Shown here in pieces: positions 1 to 12,776 of a DNA stretch of 64,000 nt (the first letter of the stretch is position 1; the number at the start of each line of letters is the position of its first letter). Source of the DNA: Micromussa lordhowensis (lineage: Eukaryota; Cnidaria; Anthozoa; Scleractinia; Lobophylliidae); NCBI GenBank assembly GCA_964020085.1, contig OZ026595.1, forward strand, positions 8,469,216 through 8,533,215, written 5' to 3'. Made by a program: the position numbers and the translations under genes. The notes under the pieces are model-generated. The model had not been told where the DNA came from and ran no database searches. It saw nothing but the letters and a program-made list of their open reading frames with translations.

Positions 1-1465
1 GGTTTTGTTCAGCACACCAGCGCGGTATTCTCATGCCTGAATTGAAGTCAACCTGACTGCTGTTGAAAACAAAGATGATAATCAAAGTGGATAAAGATTC
101 TTGGCAGCCAACAAATTCTCTGAACTAAAATTGAAGCTTATTGAACTTATAAGTTAGTTAAAAAAACATTTCGAATTTTAAGGGACCAAATATTTCTACT
201 TCTAATTTTCAGTACAGAAATGTAAGTGTGATTAAAGTCTTACAAATCTTCCGAGAGGACATCGACATAAAAGACGGATTCGGATTAAATTTCGTATTCA
301 ATTTGTCACACGTAACTGATTGCATGGGAGTGTGTGCAAACAGAACAATTGTAACATCCCAAATGAATCATCGCATGATCTGAATTATTTGGCGACAAGA
401 AGGTAAACACGTTAACCGAATCCGTCTATTTAACAATTATTTCCTACGAGGCCCGTTGTCGTCTGCGGGATTGAACTTCTTGCTTTGACCATCTCTTGGT
501 CTCAAGAACAGAGCATCTGACGTTGGATTGAGATGGCCCAAGCAGTTCTTGAGCATTTTTACTGGAAATCTTTCAGATCCCGGGACGGAAAATATTTTCG
601 CGTCCGATTCGTCTTCAGCATCTATGATTTTTTGTAGCCGGCAAGAAACCAGGCTAACTTCTCTTCAGTTCGTAGTATTCAACCCCTTGTGGAGTTTTTC
701 GTAGAGAAACCATTTCGCGTGTCAACTGTCGCTGGCTTTCTGGTCCCCGTCTTCCAAAAAAGAGACCGAGGTAGAACCAAGCCTTCTGTAACGGGACAGG
801 ATTCAAACTGTCGGCTGGCCGAGTTCGCCGCTCTCAAATAGTTCTTCACCTGCTCTTTCGAGATTGCTTTTTTGTGGACGACGCCAGCTATTTTTTTCCG
901 TTTTCCTTAGGTCTTTCACGGGGAGCAGGGGTGGCGCAGTGGTGAGAGCACTCGGCTCCCACCAATGTGTCCCGGGTTCGATTCCCGGACCCGGCGTCAT
1001 ATGTGGGTTGAGTTTGTTGTTGGTTCTCGCCCTAGCCTTGCTCCCGAGGGTCTTTCTCCGGGTTCTCCGGTTTTCCTCCCTCCTCAAAAACCAACATTTC
1101 TAAATTCCAATTCGATCGGGAATTCGAGGGCCACGAGTTTATCAGTTGAACACTGTTGTGTCACACCCTCGTTAAACAAAGTTGATGGATTGATTGAAAG
1201 CGTCTAAAACTTAATTTGCTTCAGTGAAAGCGGGGTCAAAGATTATGGAAAGGTGTCATCAACACATCCTGACGAATTAATCGTTGTCAACAAACACTGA
1301 GAACTTTACAAACTAAAGCTATATCACTTGGCTAAAATGATAAATAAAATAGGTAAAACTCGGTGTATGGGTTCTACCGTTTACAAGGGGCTTCATGTGA
1401 GTGAAAGGCATATATTTTATATGCATAAAATTAACTTTGCACTAATTTTTAGAGTCATTACGGAC
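1..1465. other. 5' flank of the LRR receptor gene
   Basis: No coding exon is supported here apart from the SINE at 922-1116. Short open frames on both strands around 800-1200 are translations of the SINE. The promoter and 5' UTR of the downstream gene should lie here, but I see no convincing TATA or initiator signal. Confidence 0.5.
922..1116 (+). repeat. tRNA-derived SINE
   Basis: The stretch has an A-box-like TGGCGCAGTGG at about 931 and a B-box-like GGTTCGATTCC at about 975, spaced as in a tRNA-derived RNA polymerase III promoter. A non-tRNA body rich in CTCCGGG/TTTTCC follows and fades at about 1115. The tRNA part lacks proper acceptor and anticodon stems, so it is a SINE head and not a working tRNA. 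It lies upstream of the receptor gene's signal-peptide exon. Confidence 0.75.
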
Positions 1466-1514
1466 ATGAAAGTGTCTTCCGAGAAAAGTGCCAGGACTGT
1501 TTTCCTTGTGCTAG
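1466..1514 (+). CDS. Exon 1: start codon and first half of signal peptide
   Basis: ATG at 1466 opens MKVSSEKSARTVFLVL and ends at a G|GTAAGT donor (phase 1). Joined to the next exon it gives a basic n-region followed by a hydrophobic core, a good signal peptide. An in-frame ATG at 1328 would add 46 residues before the signal and is less likely. Confidence 0.65.
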
Positions 1515-4500
1515 GTAAGTGCTAGTGTTTCCATTATTTCGCCTGAATTGAAGACAGCGGCTATGAGAGTAATCAGATATGTTTTTATTTCGGTCCCAGA
1601 ACCTGCATCTCCATTTACCAGCGGTCGGAAACATATTATCGAACGCTTGTCGAGGGCAGAATGGGGCTGGGTACGATGATGGATATGTTTTAGTTACGTT
1701 ATGCAAAAATATTCCCATTTCGCATGTCATTTTACTCACGGCAAATGTTTGTCTTTTTTTTTGGCAGCTGTAATTTTTGTAGGGACGTCTCCCCAAGATA
1801 CTCCTCAGGGAAACAATGACCGTAAGTTTCAAAATTAAATAAAAGAAAGCATTTGTTTTCATGTATCATATTAACGTTGTAAATCATTGGTCCCAGGTAA
1901 ATCATTGGTACAATGAATTTTGTTTCCCGAGAATCTCATTTAATAACACTGTTCCCCAAGACACAAGTCATTAAATCGTAGACACTCTTGTTTTTCGGCC
2001 ATTTCAACTTTAGTAAAAACAGCAAACAAACGAAACGTCAAGATAAATGAAGAATTTTACAACATGCGTTGTCTAGTTATGTTTATAACCGCAGTTTGTT
2101 TGCTGTTTTTACAAGTCATTAAGTGATTTGTTATATAGCGAAATAAGTGGGTCAGGCCGATGGAAAACAGAAGCGAATTTTCACTCAACCGACAAAAGTG
2201 ATACACTGCGAGACTCTTCTACGAACCCAACTTATTTATTAACGATACCTAGTGTAATCCTCCTAGTCACAAAGGAGCGATTTCTAAACAATGCAATCTA
2301 TCGTCAAACCACCTTACTACTAAAACCTCAGTCACCACTGACACAAACCCACAGTAAACGCGGGTGTCTCCGAAGAAATCTCTTCTCGATCCACTTGACT
2401 TTAAATGAAGTTCCTCAATAGCTCTCAACGATTCTCTTGGTATGTCTTCTCCAGTCGGTCTCTGTCGACAACAATAACCCACACCCTATATATAATTAAT
2501 TGATATTCTAGAACGTTCTTGGTGTTTCTACTGAACACAACTATTTATGTAGCATTACATCGTAATTACGTCATTTAGTAGAGTGTTCTAATATATATCT
2601 AATATATTATCTTGCTCAGTATTAATCTGTTTCTTGACCGCATTCAGTGTGTACCTTGTGTTTCGTGTTGTGTATTATTTTATATAAAAGAGCTCTTGTT
2701 TGAATTATATCTGCTTTAAGGGCCCTAATTAGTCTTTACTATAATGTGCCCTTCTTCATTCAACATTCTTTCTGTTATCTCTATTTATATATATTTGCTT
2801 AACGAATGGAGTGAATAAATAATAAAAAAAAAAAGTGTTCTAAACTGTCCCGTAGCGTGATAGTAGAAGTTTCTGGTACAAGCATTGCGTGATTAAACAT
2901 TTGATATATTAACAGAAAATTAGTATTTGCCAAAATAAAATTAGTAATTGCCATCCTTTACAGTATATGGGTTTTCTTTGTAAATATCTGTTTGAAAGAA
3001 GCAGTCCTTTATCTAGACCAAATGCCTCGAGACGAAGTGAAAGAGAAACTCTATGCGATACCAAAAGATTACCACATTGGTAATCTCTTGACGATACTCG
3101 TAGACATGTAAAACGACGCTCGATCTGAATAGAAAGAGAGTACCAAAATCACTTGAAATCATTACACCTCTTGTAACATCTGAAAATAGACTTTTTCTGC
3201 AACTTATGCCCCAATTCGAGTCAAACTTTCAGCCAGGTTACAAATGAGGTATAAATTTTTTTGATAAACAGATAACGAGGATGACGTGTTCAGCCTGCCA
3301 ATCAAAAATCCCAAAGGACGACCAATGCGCTTATTTGATTGGCTAATTCACTTAGGTCTAATTTTAGCGCGTTGCCACAACATTCTGGAGAGCGGCGGCT
3401 GTAATTTTCTAAGTACGGAACTTGATATGGAACGGGTCATTTTGCAATTAATGTGCGTTGGCTCTTTGGCTGGCGTTACATATCTTCGCTACACAGTGCT
3501 GACGCGCCCCAATAAGGGCGAAACAGCTGTCCACTGTTGCGATCCTCCTTTATCGGTTCTTGTCATGTTGGTGTCTCGAAACGTTTTTCACGTAGTATCA
3601 GCCTTGCAGTCTATTGTCTTTGTTATTTTCTGTTTCATTTCATTAGTATACAATACCTTTTGAGCAAAATGAACGATAGCTTCAGGAGAAGGGCTTAGAA
3701 AGATTTGAACTTCATAAAAACGGTTCTTCCACTTGCGAAGGCGTATCGTATGAGTTCGAGCTGTTTACTCAGATTTATCAAATGCCGTCTGTAGCACGAC
3801 TTTTGAAGCCGGAAAAGAAAATAGTTTCTTTGCTCCTTCGTGTTTTTACGCGGTTGAGAAATAAGTTTGAGAACTAAAACAGCCTACAAGCATACTGCGA
3901 AGGTAATATATTACTTTTACGACAATATGGTTTTTCTTCAGCCATTTATTTAGATTCCATTAGGTGAACATTGGCTGCTGTTGTACTCGTGTTTTACGAA
4001 CGCAGGTTTTGTTTTTATTGTATTCAGACCATTCAGCCATGAGTCTTTTCTCTCCTTCTAACGTCCATATTCAGGCGAAATCTCACTTTGCCATATTTCT
4101 AGTTCGCTTTGTTTTCGTCGTGGAACTTTTTGTTTCCAATAGACCATTTTCGATATATTAAAATTCTAGCTTGGCTCCGAGGCTTGGGCGAATAACACAA
4201 AAGAAATCACATCGAGGTTGAAGGATGAATAATTAATTTCTTTTGCTTTATTCCCTCAAGCCTCGGCGCCATGGTAAAATTTTAATAAACGAAAATTGCC
4301 TATTTCTTTACTCTGAATATAGAAGAGTTTGAAGAATAACTCAGTTTTGTTCAATTTGCATTTTGTTTGCTCAATCATAATGCTCACAAATCTGAATAAA
4401 TAACAATTATTGCATGAGCCCGAGTTGGATATGAAGTGATAAAATAACCAACGAGCGCGTAGCGCGAGTTGGTTATAATCACTTCATATCCAACAAGGGC

Positions 4501-7500
4501 GAATGGAATAATTGTTTTAGTAAATTCTCAAACCGGGTTTTGCCGCCGACTTTTATTTCGGCCATTATAGAGGGCTGAAGTTGAAAACTTCGTGCGGGAA
4601 ATTTTAAACTTGGCACACCATTTAACTCCGACTATTGGCTCCTAGTCGGAGTTTTTTAGCCAATCAAAAAGCTAGAAATGCAATAGTCGGAGCTGAGAAA
4701 ATTTACTAAAAAGCTAGAAATGCAATAGTCGGAGCTGAGAAAATTTACTAAGTAAATTTTCTCAGCTCCGACTATTGCATTTCTAGTTTTTTGATTGGCT
4801 AAAAGACTCATATGGAAAATGGTGCGCCAAGTTTAAAAATTTTCCGCACAAAGTTTTCAAATTCAGCCCTCTATAATGGCTAACCAAAATCACTTCTTAC
4901 GAGATTTTTTTTCGTTCTCGGCATGCTCAGACAAATGGAAACAGGTTGCTCGTTGATCGCAAGCATCAGCTTTATTATTTTAGTTAGCGGAGAAATTTGA
5001 ATGTTCCGTGAAGTGACGAAGAGAATAGGCCTTTTGCAACAAACGATCACATGGTACAAAATCCGCCATACTGGAGGGCAAGCTCATTATTATTCCCGCA
5101 CTGGGACGTTAAAACAAAGAGACCTCAACCAGTCAAGCTTGACTGGCCTTTGTTTTAATGTCCCAGTGCTGGAATAATAATGAGCTTGCCCTCCAGTATG
5201 GCGGATTTTGTACCATGTGATCGTTTGTTGCAAAAGGCCTATCCATCGTTTTTGTTTTTCCAAAGGCATCTACCAAAATGTTAATATAAGTTTTATTCTC
5301 ACTGTATTTTTATCATTTACATGTACCTTATATTATTCTATGTAGATGCTCCGTTGTCTTAAAGAAAAAAACCCTATTTCTCCACGACTTCTACTGTTGT
5401 GCGACCGTTATCATTTCGGCTTTCCACCATTACACAGAAAAGCCAACAAAGTTCTTCAAAGGTGGCGTGTCCTTGCCTTTTATAGGCTTGCTTCCTGTTA
5501 ACACACTGGATTCGAGCAAACTCGCTTACAACCAGCTAATTTAGAAACCTCTTTTTTCAACGTAATTAAGCATGCAGGCATAAAATCTTGTTTAGTTTGC
5601 TTTAGAATATCATTAAATCAGCTATGCATTATCTTCTCGAAAGCTTGAGGCATTAGTACTCCATCTCATAAGTAGTTGCACTATAGCGGACTCCAAACCC
5701 ATACTGCAATGAAAAACGGGGGAGAAAAAAGCCTCTCGATAACGCATGCATCTTCATCCACAGTTGACTAATATATTTTTATTGCTTTAATATCTATTAA
5801 TATTCAATCTTCGTTCACTGTCTAAAATCCGCTCGCGTCATTGGTTAAAATTGATCACGTGAGTTCCCGTTACCTAGCGACATCAAAATGACAGAGTGCG
5901 TTATTACAATAACGCATAAAAACTGTGCAGTGTTCTTCAACTTCAAAGTTACATTGCTTCAAGTTGAAGATTTTCCGAGGTCGAGGAAGAAAAAATTACT
6001 GAAATAATTGACGCTGCCGTCCCGGAAAACACATAAAGGCAAACCACTTGGAGTGTGTCTATTTTCAATGGTGAGTTGAGCAATACACGGGCGTAATAAA
6101 ACTCGTATCCTAGCTTTATATGGTTTAGTTTTAGCCCTTCTTTTTAGAAATTATGGAAAATCGCTGTTACAAATTATCAACCTTCGAAAATCAAGTAGAT
6201 TTACGAGTAAAAGTCGCCCAAAATGACCTTGTTTTCCTGGCAAAATAGAATATTGAGTGATACCCGTTTCCTCAGTGGTCCGCATCTGTAAAAAGTGCAA
6301 AGCGTTTCAAGCACAGTAACGCGGCCATACATATACAGAGATTTCAGGTGTCTGTTTTGAAATGTGTCACTATTATAATCATCCTTACATAATTTACAAA
6401 TTTCTAAGGCTTGCAAGGTTTTTCGAAATCCCTTAAATCTTCATCAAAATGCAAAAGTAAACCATCCCTATAGTGTGGTGTGTACATTCTCAATTGTCAG
6501 AACAATACATCAACATGAAATTTGCAATTCACAGGGACCTACAGGTCAGGTGTGTTACTTCCTTCCGGGCCATTCTTATCGTGGTAGACTTCAATGGTTT
6601 TATGAAGGACTATAATGGATTATAACTTTAACGGCCTGACTATAAACTTCATATGCAATTGTCGCCATCTGATTTGGCTAAATGACTAAGAATGTTCTCC
6701 TGATTTAGGCTGTGTTCTTTCGGTTTATCTGAATGAGGATCAGTTATCCAAGATCTGCCTGGATCATGGTGCCTCAAAGAAACCAATGAATCTATAACCA
6801 GAATGGATTCATCGGTTCATTTGATACACCATGATCCAGACAGATCTTGGATCACTGATCCTGATCCAGATCACCCCAAAGGAACGCACCCTTTGTTTAT
6901 CAATTTTGGCTTGAAAGACATAATTTCCATTATGTATACCTTGGATCTCCCTGTACCATTTAAGACAACCTGTTTTTCCTGTCAGTAAAAAACAAATTCA
7001 TAATCGGTAAAGAGATAGGGCAAATGGGAGGTTTGCATCACCACTGACAACTTGAACTGATTTGCAACGTTCTTTCTATTGAGAATCTGATGAAGAATGA
7101 CAAACCCTTACACCTCCAAGGCTTAATATTCTGTCTTTGGTTTTCTTAGTTGCTGTTGTGTTACACACAACAAATAAAAGGAGACCTCTTTCAAGAGAAT
7201 ATATTTCACTTATTCTTGAAAGCTATTTATGGAATCCTTGCTCTCTCTTTTTTTGGGCTTAAAAGCCCCTGTACAAAAGAAATATTTTTAATAGCCATTT
7301 AATGGTTTGATATGTGTGTTTAAAAGAAATTACATTTAACAAATAAAGAAGCCTCGACTGTGCTCTTGTCTGTTGTAAAGCACGCAGGAAGCGGTAGAGC
7401 ACGAAAGAAGAGTAGGGGAAAACACGAGTGTTTGTCGAGTGTTTTTCCCTACTTCTTGGGTAAGTACTTGGTGTATCCCTTATCATAGTGTATTTAGAAC

Positions 7501-10025
7501 GTAGCATAGTATATTTATCCTTATTATAGTGTATTAGATACACTATAATATCTGGAAGGGATACATGAAGTACTTAGGACTTCTTGAGTGCTCTACCGCT
7601 TCCTAAGTGCTTTACAACAGAACAGAGCACAGTCGAGGCTTCTTTAATTGTTTTATGATAAAGAATCCAACAAATTCTCCACGCATTCGGCTCAATTTTC
7701 AAGCCAAACTTTATTTTTCCAAACGGGGAAAAGTGGCGTCAGCCGTTCTCTATTCTCTGATAAAGCACGCTAAAATAAGCCAATCACAGTCCTTGTTAGA
7801 ACTGTTCAAAAACTTTGAATAAGGATCTAAAGGTTTCTACTACAAAGGAATCCGGCTCATAAAAACGTGCATCGTTTCAAATGGAAATTAAGAAACAAGG
7901 AGCTCAAAACTAGCGAATGCTGAGTTGTATTTGAAAGGAGCTGCCAAGGAGCGCAGTACAGTGGTTTACGGCTTGCAGCCGCTTGCAGCAAGATTGCACG
8001 AACTGGGGTCAAAGTTGGAAAGACTAGACTGCTTCCACTAGTTCTACTCCGAGTAAAGGAGAATATCAGAGCCACTGATCACTCGTCGAGTGAGCGATGA
8101 TACGAAATTGTCGAGGTTCACTTTGCCGAGATGACCGGAGATCGCCAGTTAGCAAACGAGCGTTACTACACTGCATGTAAGTATTGTTTGAACATTTTTA
8201 CAAAAATAAAGCTTCTCATCGTAAACAGACAGCTCAGTTGGTGTTTTCTGTCGTTATTTTACTTCTTAAGTTTAATATCTGCCTTCGTAATGTCTTTAAT
8301 CGAAGCATTCGCTAGGTTGAGAATGAGAAGTGTGGGAATCTAGCAAAACTTGTTATTTTAGTACAGTTTTAGCACTTCTGTTGTTAACAATGGTCTAAGT
8401 GCAGCTATATTTACTGCAGACAGATAGCTCGTTTCCACTGCATTTGTCTGAGCCACAGGGGATGTTTAATTTGGGTCAAATTTGCCAAAATTCCGAAGCA
8501 AAAATTTGAAGAAGCCAGCTTACCGTCATCAACCCGTGCTCTGTTCTCTGATAAAGCACGCTGTTTCAGCCAATCAGAGCGCGCGTTATATGGAAACTTT
8601 ATTATAAAAAGCCATAAAGAATGCTGAAAGGCCTGAATGATCATGGGAAAAAAATAATTGTCACAACTTAATAAACAGTGTTGAACTAAATTAAGATACT
8701 GTATAATTAAATTTTACATCCATGGTCCCTAGCAAGACATGAATAAACCGCCCTCAGCTCCTTTTATGCGTGTAACGCTTTCGTCATTTTGCTCATCTCC
8801 AACAAAAGCTGCTTGTATACATATTGAAGTAAGGATCCTGGATCGGTCATGGATAAGCGAGTTCAGCAGAGAGGTAGCCAAAGAACAACTAGTAAATCAG
8901 ACTCATCTACCCAACATCGAAGGTGCATATGATCGGGAAGGACTGAAAATTACGAATTTTTCAGAGGCTGTTGGCATCTTTCCCTTCTAACAAATTGACA
9001 ATGGCTTCCTGATGTGTTTCTCTAAATTTCTCGATATGGAAGCGCTCTAACACACACGCACTTTATAGAAGAAAACTCATCCGTACTAATATCCGCCATT
9101 TGGAATGACAAGTGACAGAATTGACCAATCACAGGGAAGCCTGCTCGATTTGAGCAGGGTTCTCTGTGATTGGTCAAGAAATACATTGGGTAGACCAGTG
9201 ATCCAGCCGTGGTGTGGGGCAAGGAACGCGGGCTCACAAAACGGCTGGAAATCGAGCCTAACTGTACAATGAACTCGAAATTTTCAATAGCAAAGATATC
9301 AATGACGTCACCTATTGTTATTAATATGCCAACCAGAGAACTATTGGCTGGTGAAACAAAGAATTCTTTTGTTTGACGTTTTGAACATTTAAATAACAAA
9401 AACAATGTTTGTAAACAAATATCTTCCCTATATTGCACTCAGCTTCGCTTCGTGCAGTATTGAAATTTTCTCCTTCATTGTACAGTAAGCGCGTGCGTGT
9501 ATTTGAAAACAAACACTCACAACAGTCTCTAACCCGTAATTAAACAACATGGTTCAACATAGCCTAAACTGACAAATCAGTTGATATTCATTAAGTTCTC
9601 ACTGTCTTTGTATAATTTAACCACTTTGAGGCGCCCAGTCCTTTTGTCCACGCTTATCAGGCATGACATTTTGTGCGTCTTAAAATGTGATAAGTGATGG
9701 GCCTTGAAGAGCGATTTGATGAGAACGCGCAGACAAATTCCATATTAGTTTCAGAAGACAGGTTCATTGCTTTCTATTTAAGATTGATGGCATTTTTCTT
9801 GCTGTTTAAACTTTTCCACAGCTTGCCCGGATGAATGTGAATGTGACACTTTCTGGTCATGGGTTGACGTCGATTGTGAAGACAAAAATCTGACGTCTGT
9901 TCCACTGCCATTGCCGGTAAACACTGCATATTTGTAAGTATTTCCCTCGACAGTGCACTACATAATAATAAACAACCTAATTATAAATTATAATTCATTT
10001 CTGGACGATGGTATAGGCGGATTCA

Positions 10026-10057
<32 letters not shown>

Positions 10058-12739
10058 TGCATACGGCTTTGCGTATAGAAGGAGACATGTTAGGTATGAA
10101 TTGACTTCAGGCAGCTAAAGAGCTAGTGAAACTTAGTACATGGTGAAATTTTTAGCTCTTTGGGTGTAATATTCAAGGAGAAATTGTCTTTCAAACACTG
10201 CAAAATTTCTGGGTGGCAAAAGCGCTAATGAGCTCATACATTCTTTGTTAAATTTTGAGTTTTTAAACCCGTGCAGAGTTGATCGTACTATGACCTTTCA
10301 ATATTCAGAACTAATTTATTTGTAGCTCCATCAGAAACTGAATTGCTTATGCTAATGAGGCAAATATTAATTGTAAACAAGGATTCCCCTATTCGGCCAA
10401 GTTGTCGTTGTTTTGCTATTCGCTCATATGAAAATCGGTTGCAAGTACGATACCTCCTTACTCATCTCTTGAATGGCTAAGATAAAGATTAAACATCCTT
10501 AAGTGAATAGGAATTACAATGGTCCTTTGTCTTGACTATTTTGACAGCTTAGATTTAGCTTCATTTTACAAACAATACAGTCCGTGAAAGGGAGCGTGTA
10601 CGGGGATTCAATATAAAGTGGTAGATACTAATCGAAGCGGCCTTATACTCACGTTTCTTCTGGCCATAAACATTCGTTAACGGAACTTGATCTTGAAAGA
10701 ATTTGTAAGCTAATGGAATATTTCGTTTGTAGGTACCTAGCCAGAAACCAGTTGCAGAGTTTACCAGCGGGGATTTTCGATCATTGTGCTGAGCTGGAAT
10801 GGCTGTAAGTAGAATATTAGCGTGATTTATTTGTTGGCAAATCTATAATACCTAAACTTAACGTGAATGAAATTTTATCTTTTGGGGGAAAGAAACTTCT
10901 ATTTGTGGGATTCTAACAATTCGAGATTTAGAGAATTGGCCATTCAAAAACAGCAACTGCATCAACAAATGGTTAATTGACTATGTGTTCGTTTCTCTGG
11001 CGCAAAATTTAAATGTAGTCCAAATTGGTCATGGTACGTATGTGTCCAACTTGATATCTCACGTGTGAGAGCAGCTCACTTCTGTTTATTATATAAACAT
11101 ACAAATGACGACTTTCTTTAACGATTTTCCGAAGATTTCCAAACAATTGCCGAAGATTTTCGAACATCATGTTTTCCAAAAGTTGTCCGAAGGCCATAGA
11201 AACGTTTCCAAACATTTTCCGAAAGTATCCGAATATTACCGAAGATAACAGAAGATATCCGATATTTATTTTCTCTACTGGGCTAATTGATTCATTGGAG
11301 TATATTGCTGAGTCAAAAAATTCCCAGAAATCCTGCCACATCAATAAGTCCCCACAAAAATTTTTGAAATCAAGCTTTGTTTATTTTACAGTGTTTCTCC
11401 TTTCTGATCAAGAAATCGGCAGCAAGTGAGAGTCCTCCGCCCCCATCTCTTGTAGGGCTAAAGCGAAAATTTGCTAAGATGAATAGGAATTACAATGGTC
11501 CTTTGTCATGACTATTTTGACAGCTTAGATATGGCTTCATTTTACAAACGTTACTATCCCTGAAAGGTTCAAAGTGCAAAGTGGTAGATATTAATTGAAG
11601 CGGCCTTATACTCAAGTTTCTTCCTGGTCATAGACATTCATTAATGGACTTGATCTTGAAAGAATTTGTAAATTAAGGCAGATGTCTTTACGTATTATAC
11701 TTCATTTGTAGGGACGTATCCTATAACCAGTTGAAGAATTTAGCAGCGGGTGTCTTCGATCATTGTACTGAGTTGAAAGAACTGTAAGTAGAATATTAAC
11801 GTGAATCCATAATAGCTAAATTTAAATTTAATGTATTCCAAATTGGTACTGTGGTAGATAAGATAAGATCATTTATTTAACGTCATAGACACAGGGGGTG
11901 GTTACTCAGTCCCCTGAGCGGGAGGCTCACGAGGCTCATTATAAAAGTGTTTGACAAGCTAAAAATAATTAGCAAGACGAAAGGTATACTTTCAACAGGA
12001 TCCGCCTTTTTAGTGATTATTGCCCATGAAAACACCAGCAAAAAGATAATTAAATTATTTAGATCCTTGAATGGCATTCTAATGAGGAGCTGTCAACAGT
12101 TTTTCAGCATCTTCGTTAGCTTTTGCATGTTGTGGTCATGAATGCTGTGTGTCAATTTAAGAGCGTCTTTAAGATAATCCTTATCTTGGATGCTTAAATG
12201 TCCCTGGATAATATCAAAGTGTTATCACCAAATTCGGCCATTGTTGTAGTGCTGGGCGAGTTTTGTTTTGACAACTGCAGGCTAATACAACACTGACTAT
12301 AGATTGGTGACGTCACAAGTAATACAAAGAGCATGACCACTAAGGGCGCGTATATGCGCGCTTGGAAGTCAAAAGGTTATGTAAGATTGAAACAACAATA
12401 AGACAATGTTTAGTTGCATTAGTCATATGATCGCTCTATGTGATCGCTACTGATTAGTTTAGTTGAAATTTTGCCCGACAATTCCGCTGGAATATAATTC
12501 CCTTATCTACTTTATTGACAGATAATTTGGTTTTATCAACTGGGTTGATAATGTGAATTGGCCATCGTAAAGAGATTCGGAAGCTGACGTTTCGAGCGTT
12601 TCTGGCGTTTCCGACGTTTCGAGCGTTAGCCCTTCGCTCCGACGAAGGGCTAACGCTCGAAACGTCAGCTTCCGAATCTCTTTACGGTGGCCAATTCACA
12701 TTATCAACCCAGTTGATAAAACCAAATTATCTTGTAATA

Positions 12740-12776
<37 letters not shown>

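Larger units (their letters stand above)
1822..9821. other. Large intron 2 of the receptor gene, packed with short DNA elements
   Basis: No further exon of the receptor is supported here. The intron holds the foldback at 1975-2110, the retroelement tail at 2592-2833, and palindromic elements at 4138-4303, 4403-4516, 4560-4881, 5026-5241, 6712-6889, 7346-7645 and 9123-9174. The stretches 2844-4137, 5242-6711 and 7646-9122 are AT-rich with no feature I can name. Confidence 0.6.

Noticed and set aside
926..1000. Functional tRNA gene
   Set aside because: A and B boxes are present, but the acceptor and anticodon arms do not fold and a SINE body follows.
3286..3663. 125-residue plus-strand frame with hydrophobic end
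   Set aside because: No recognised homology, no splice sites in phase with the receptor gene, and no partner exon. Probably chance, though it is long for an AT-rich intron.
8131..8171. Alternative first exon (ATGACCGGAG ... GCAT|GTAAGT) with the correct phase for the LRRNT exon
   Set aside because: It encodes no signal peptide; exons at 1466 and 1768 give a proper one with correct phase.
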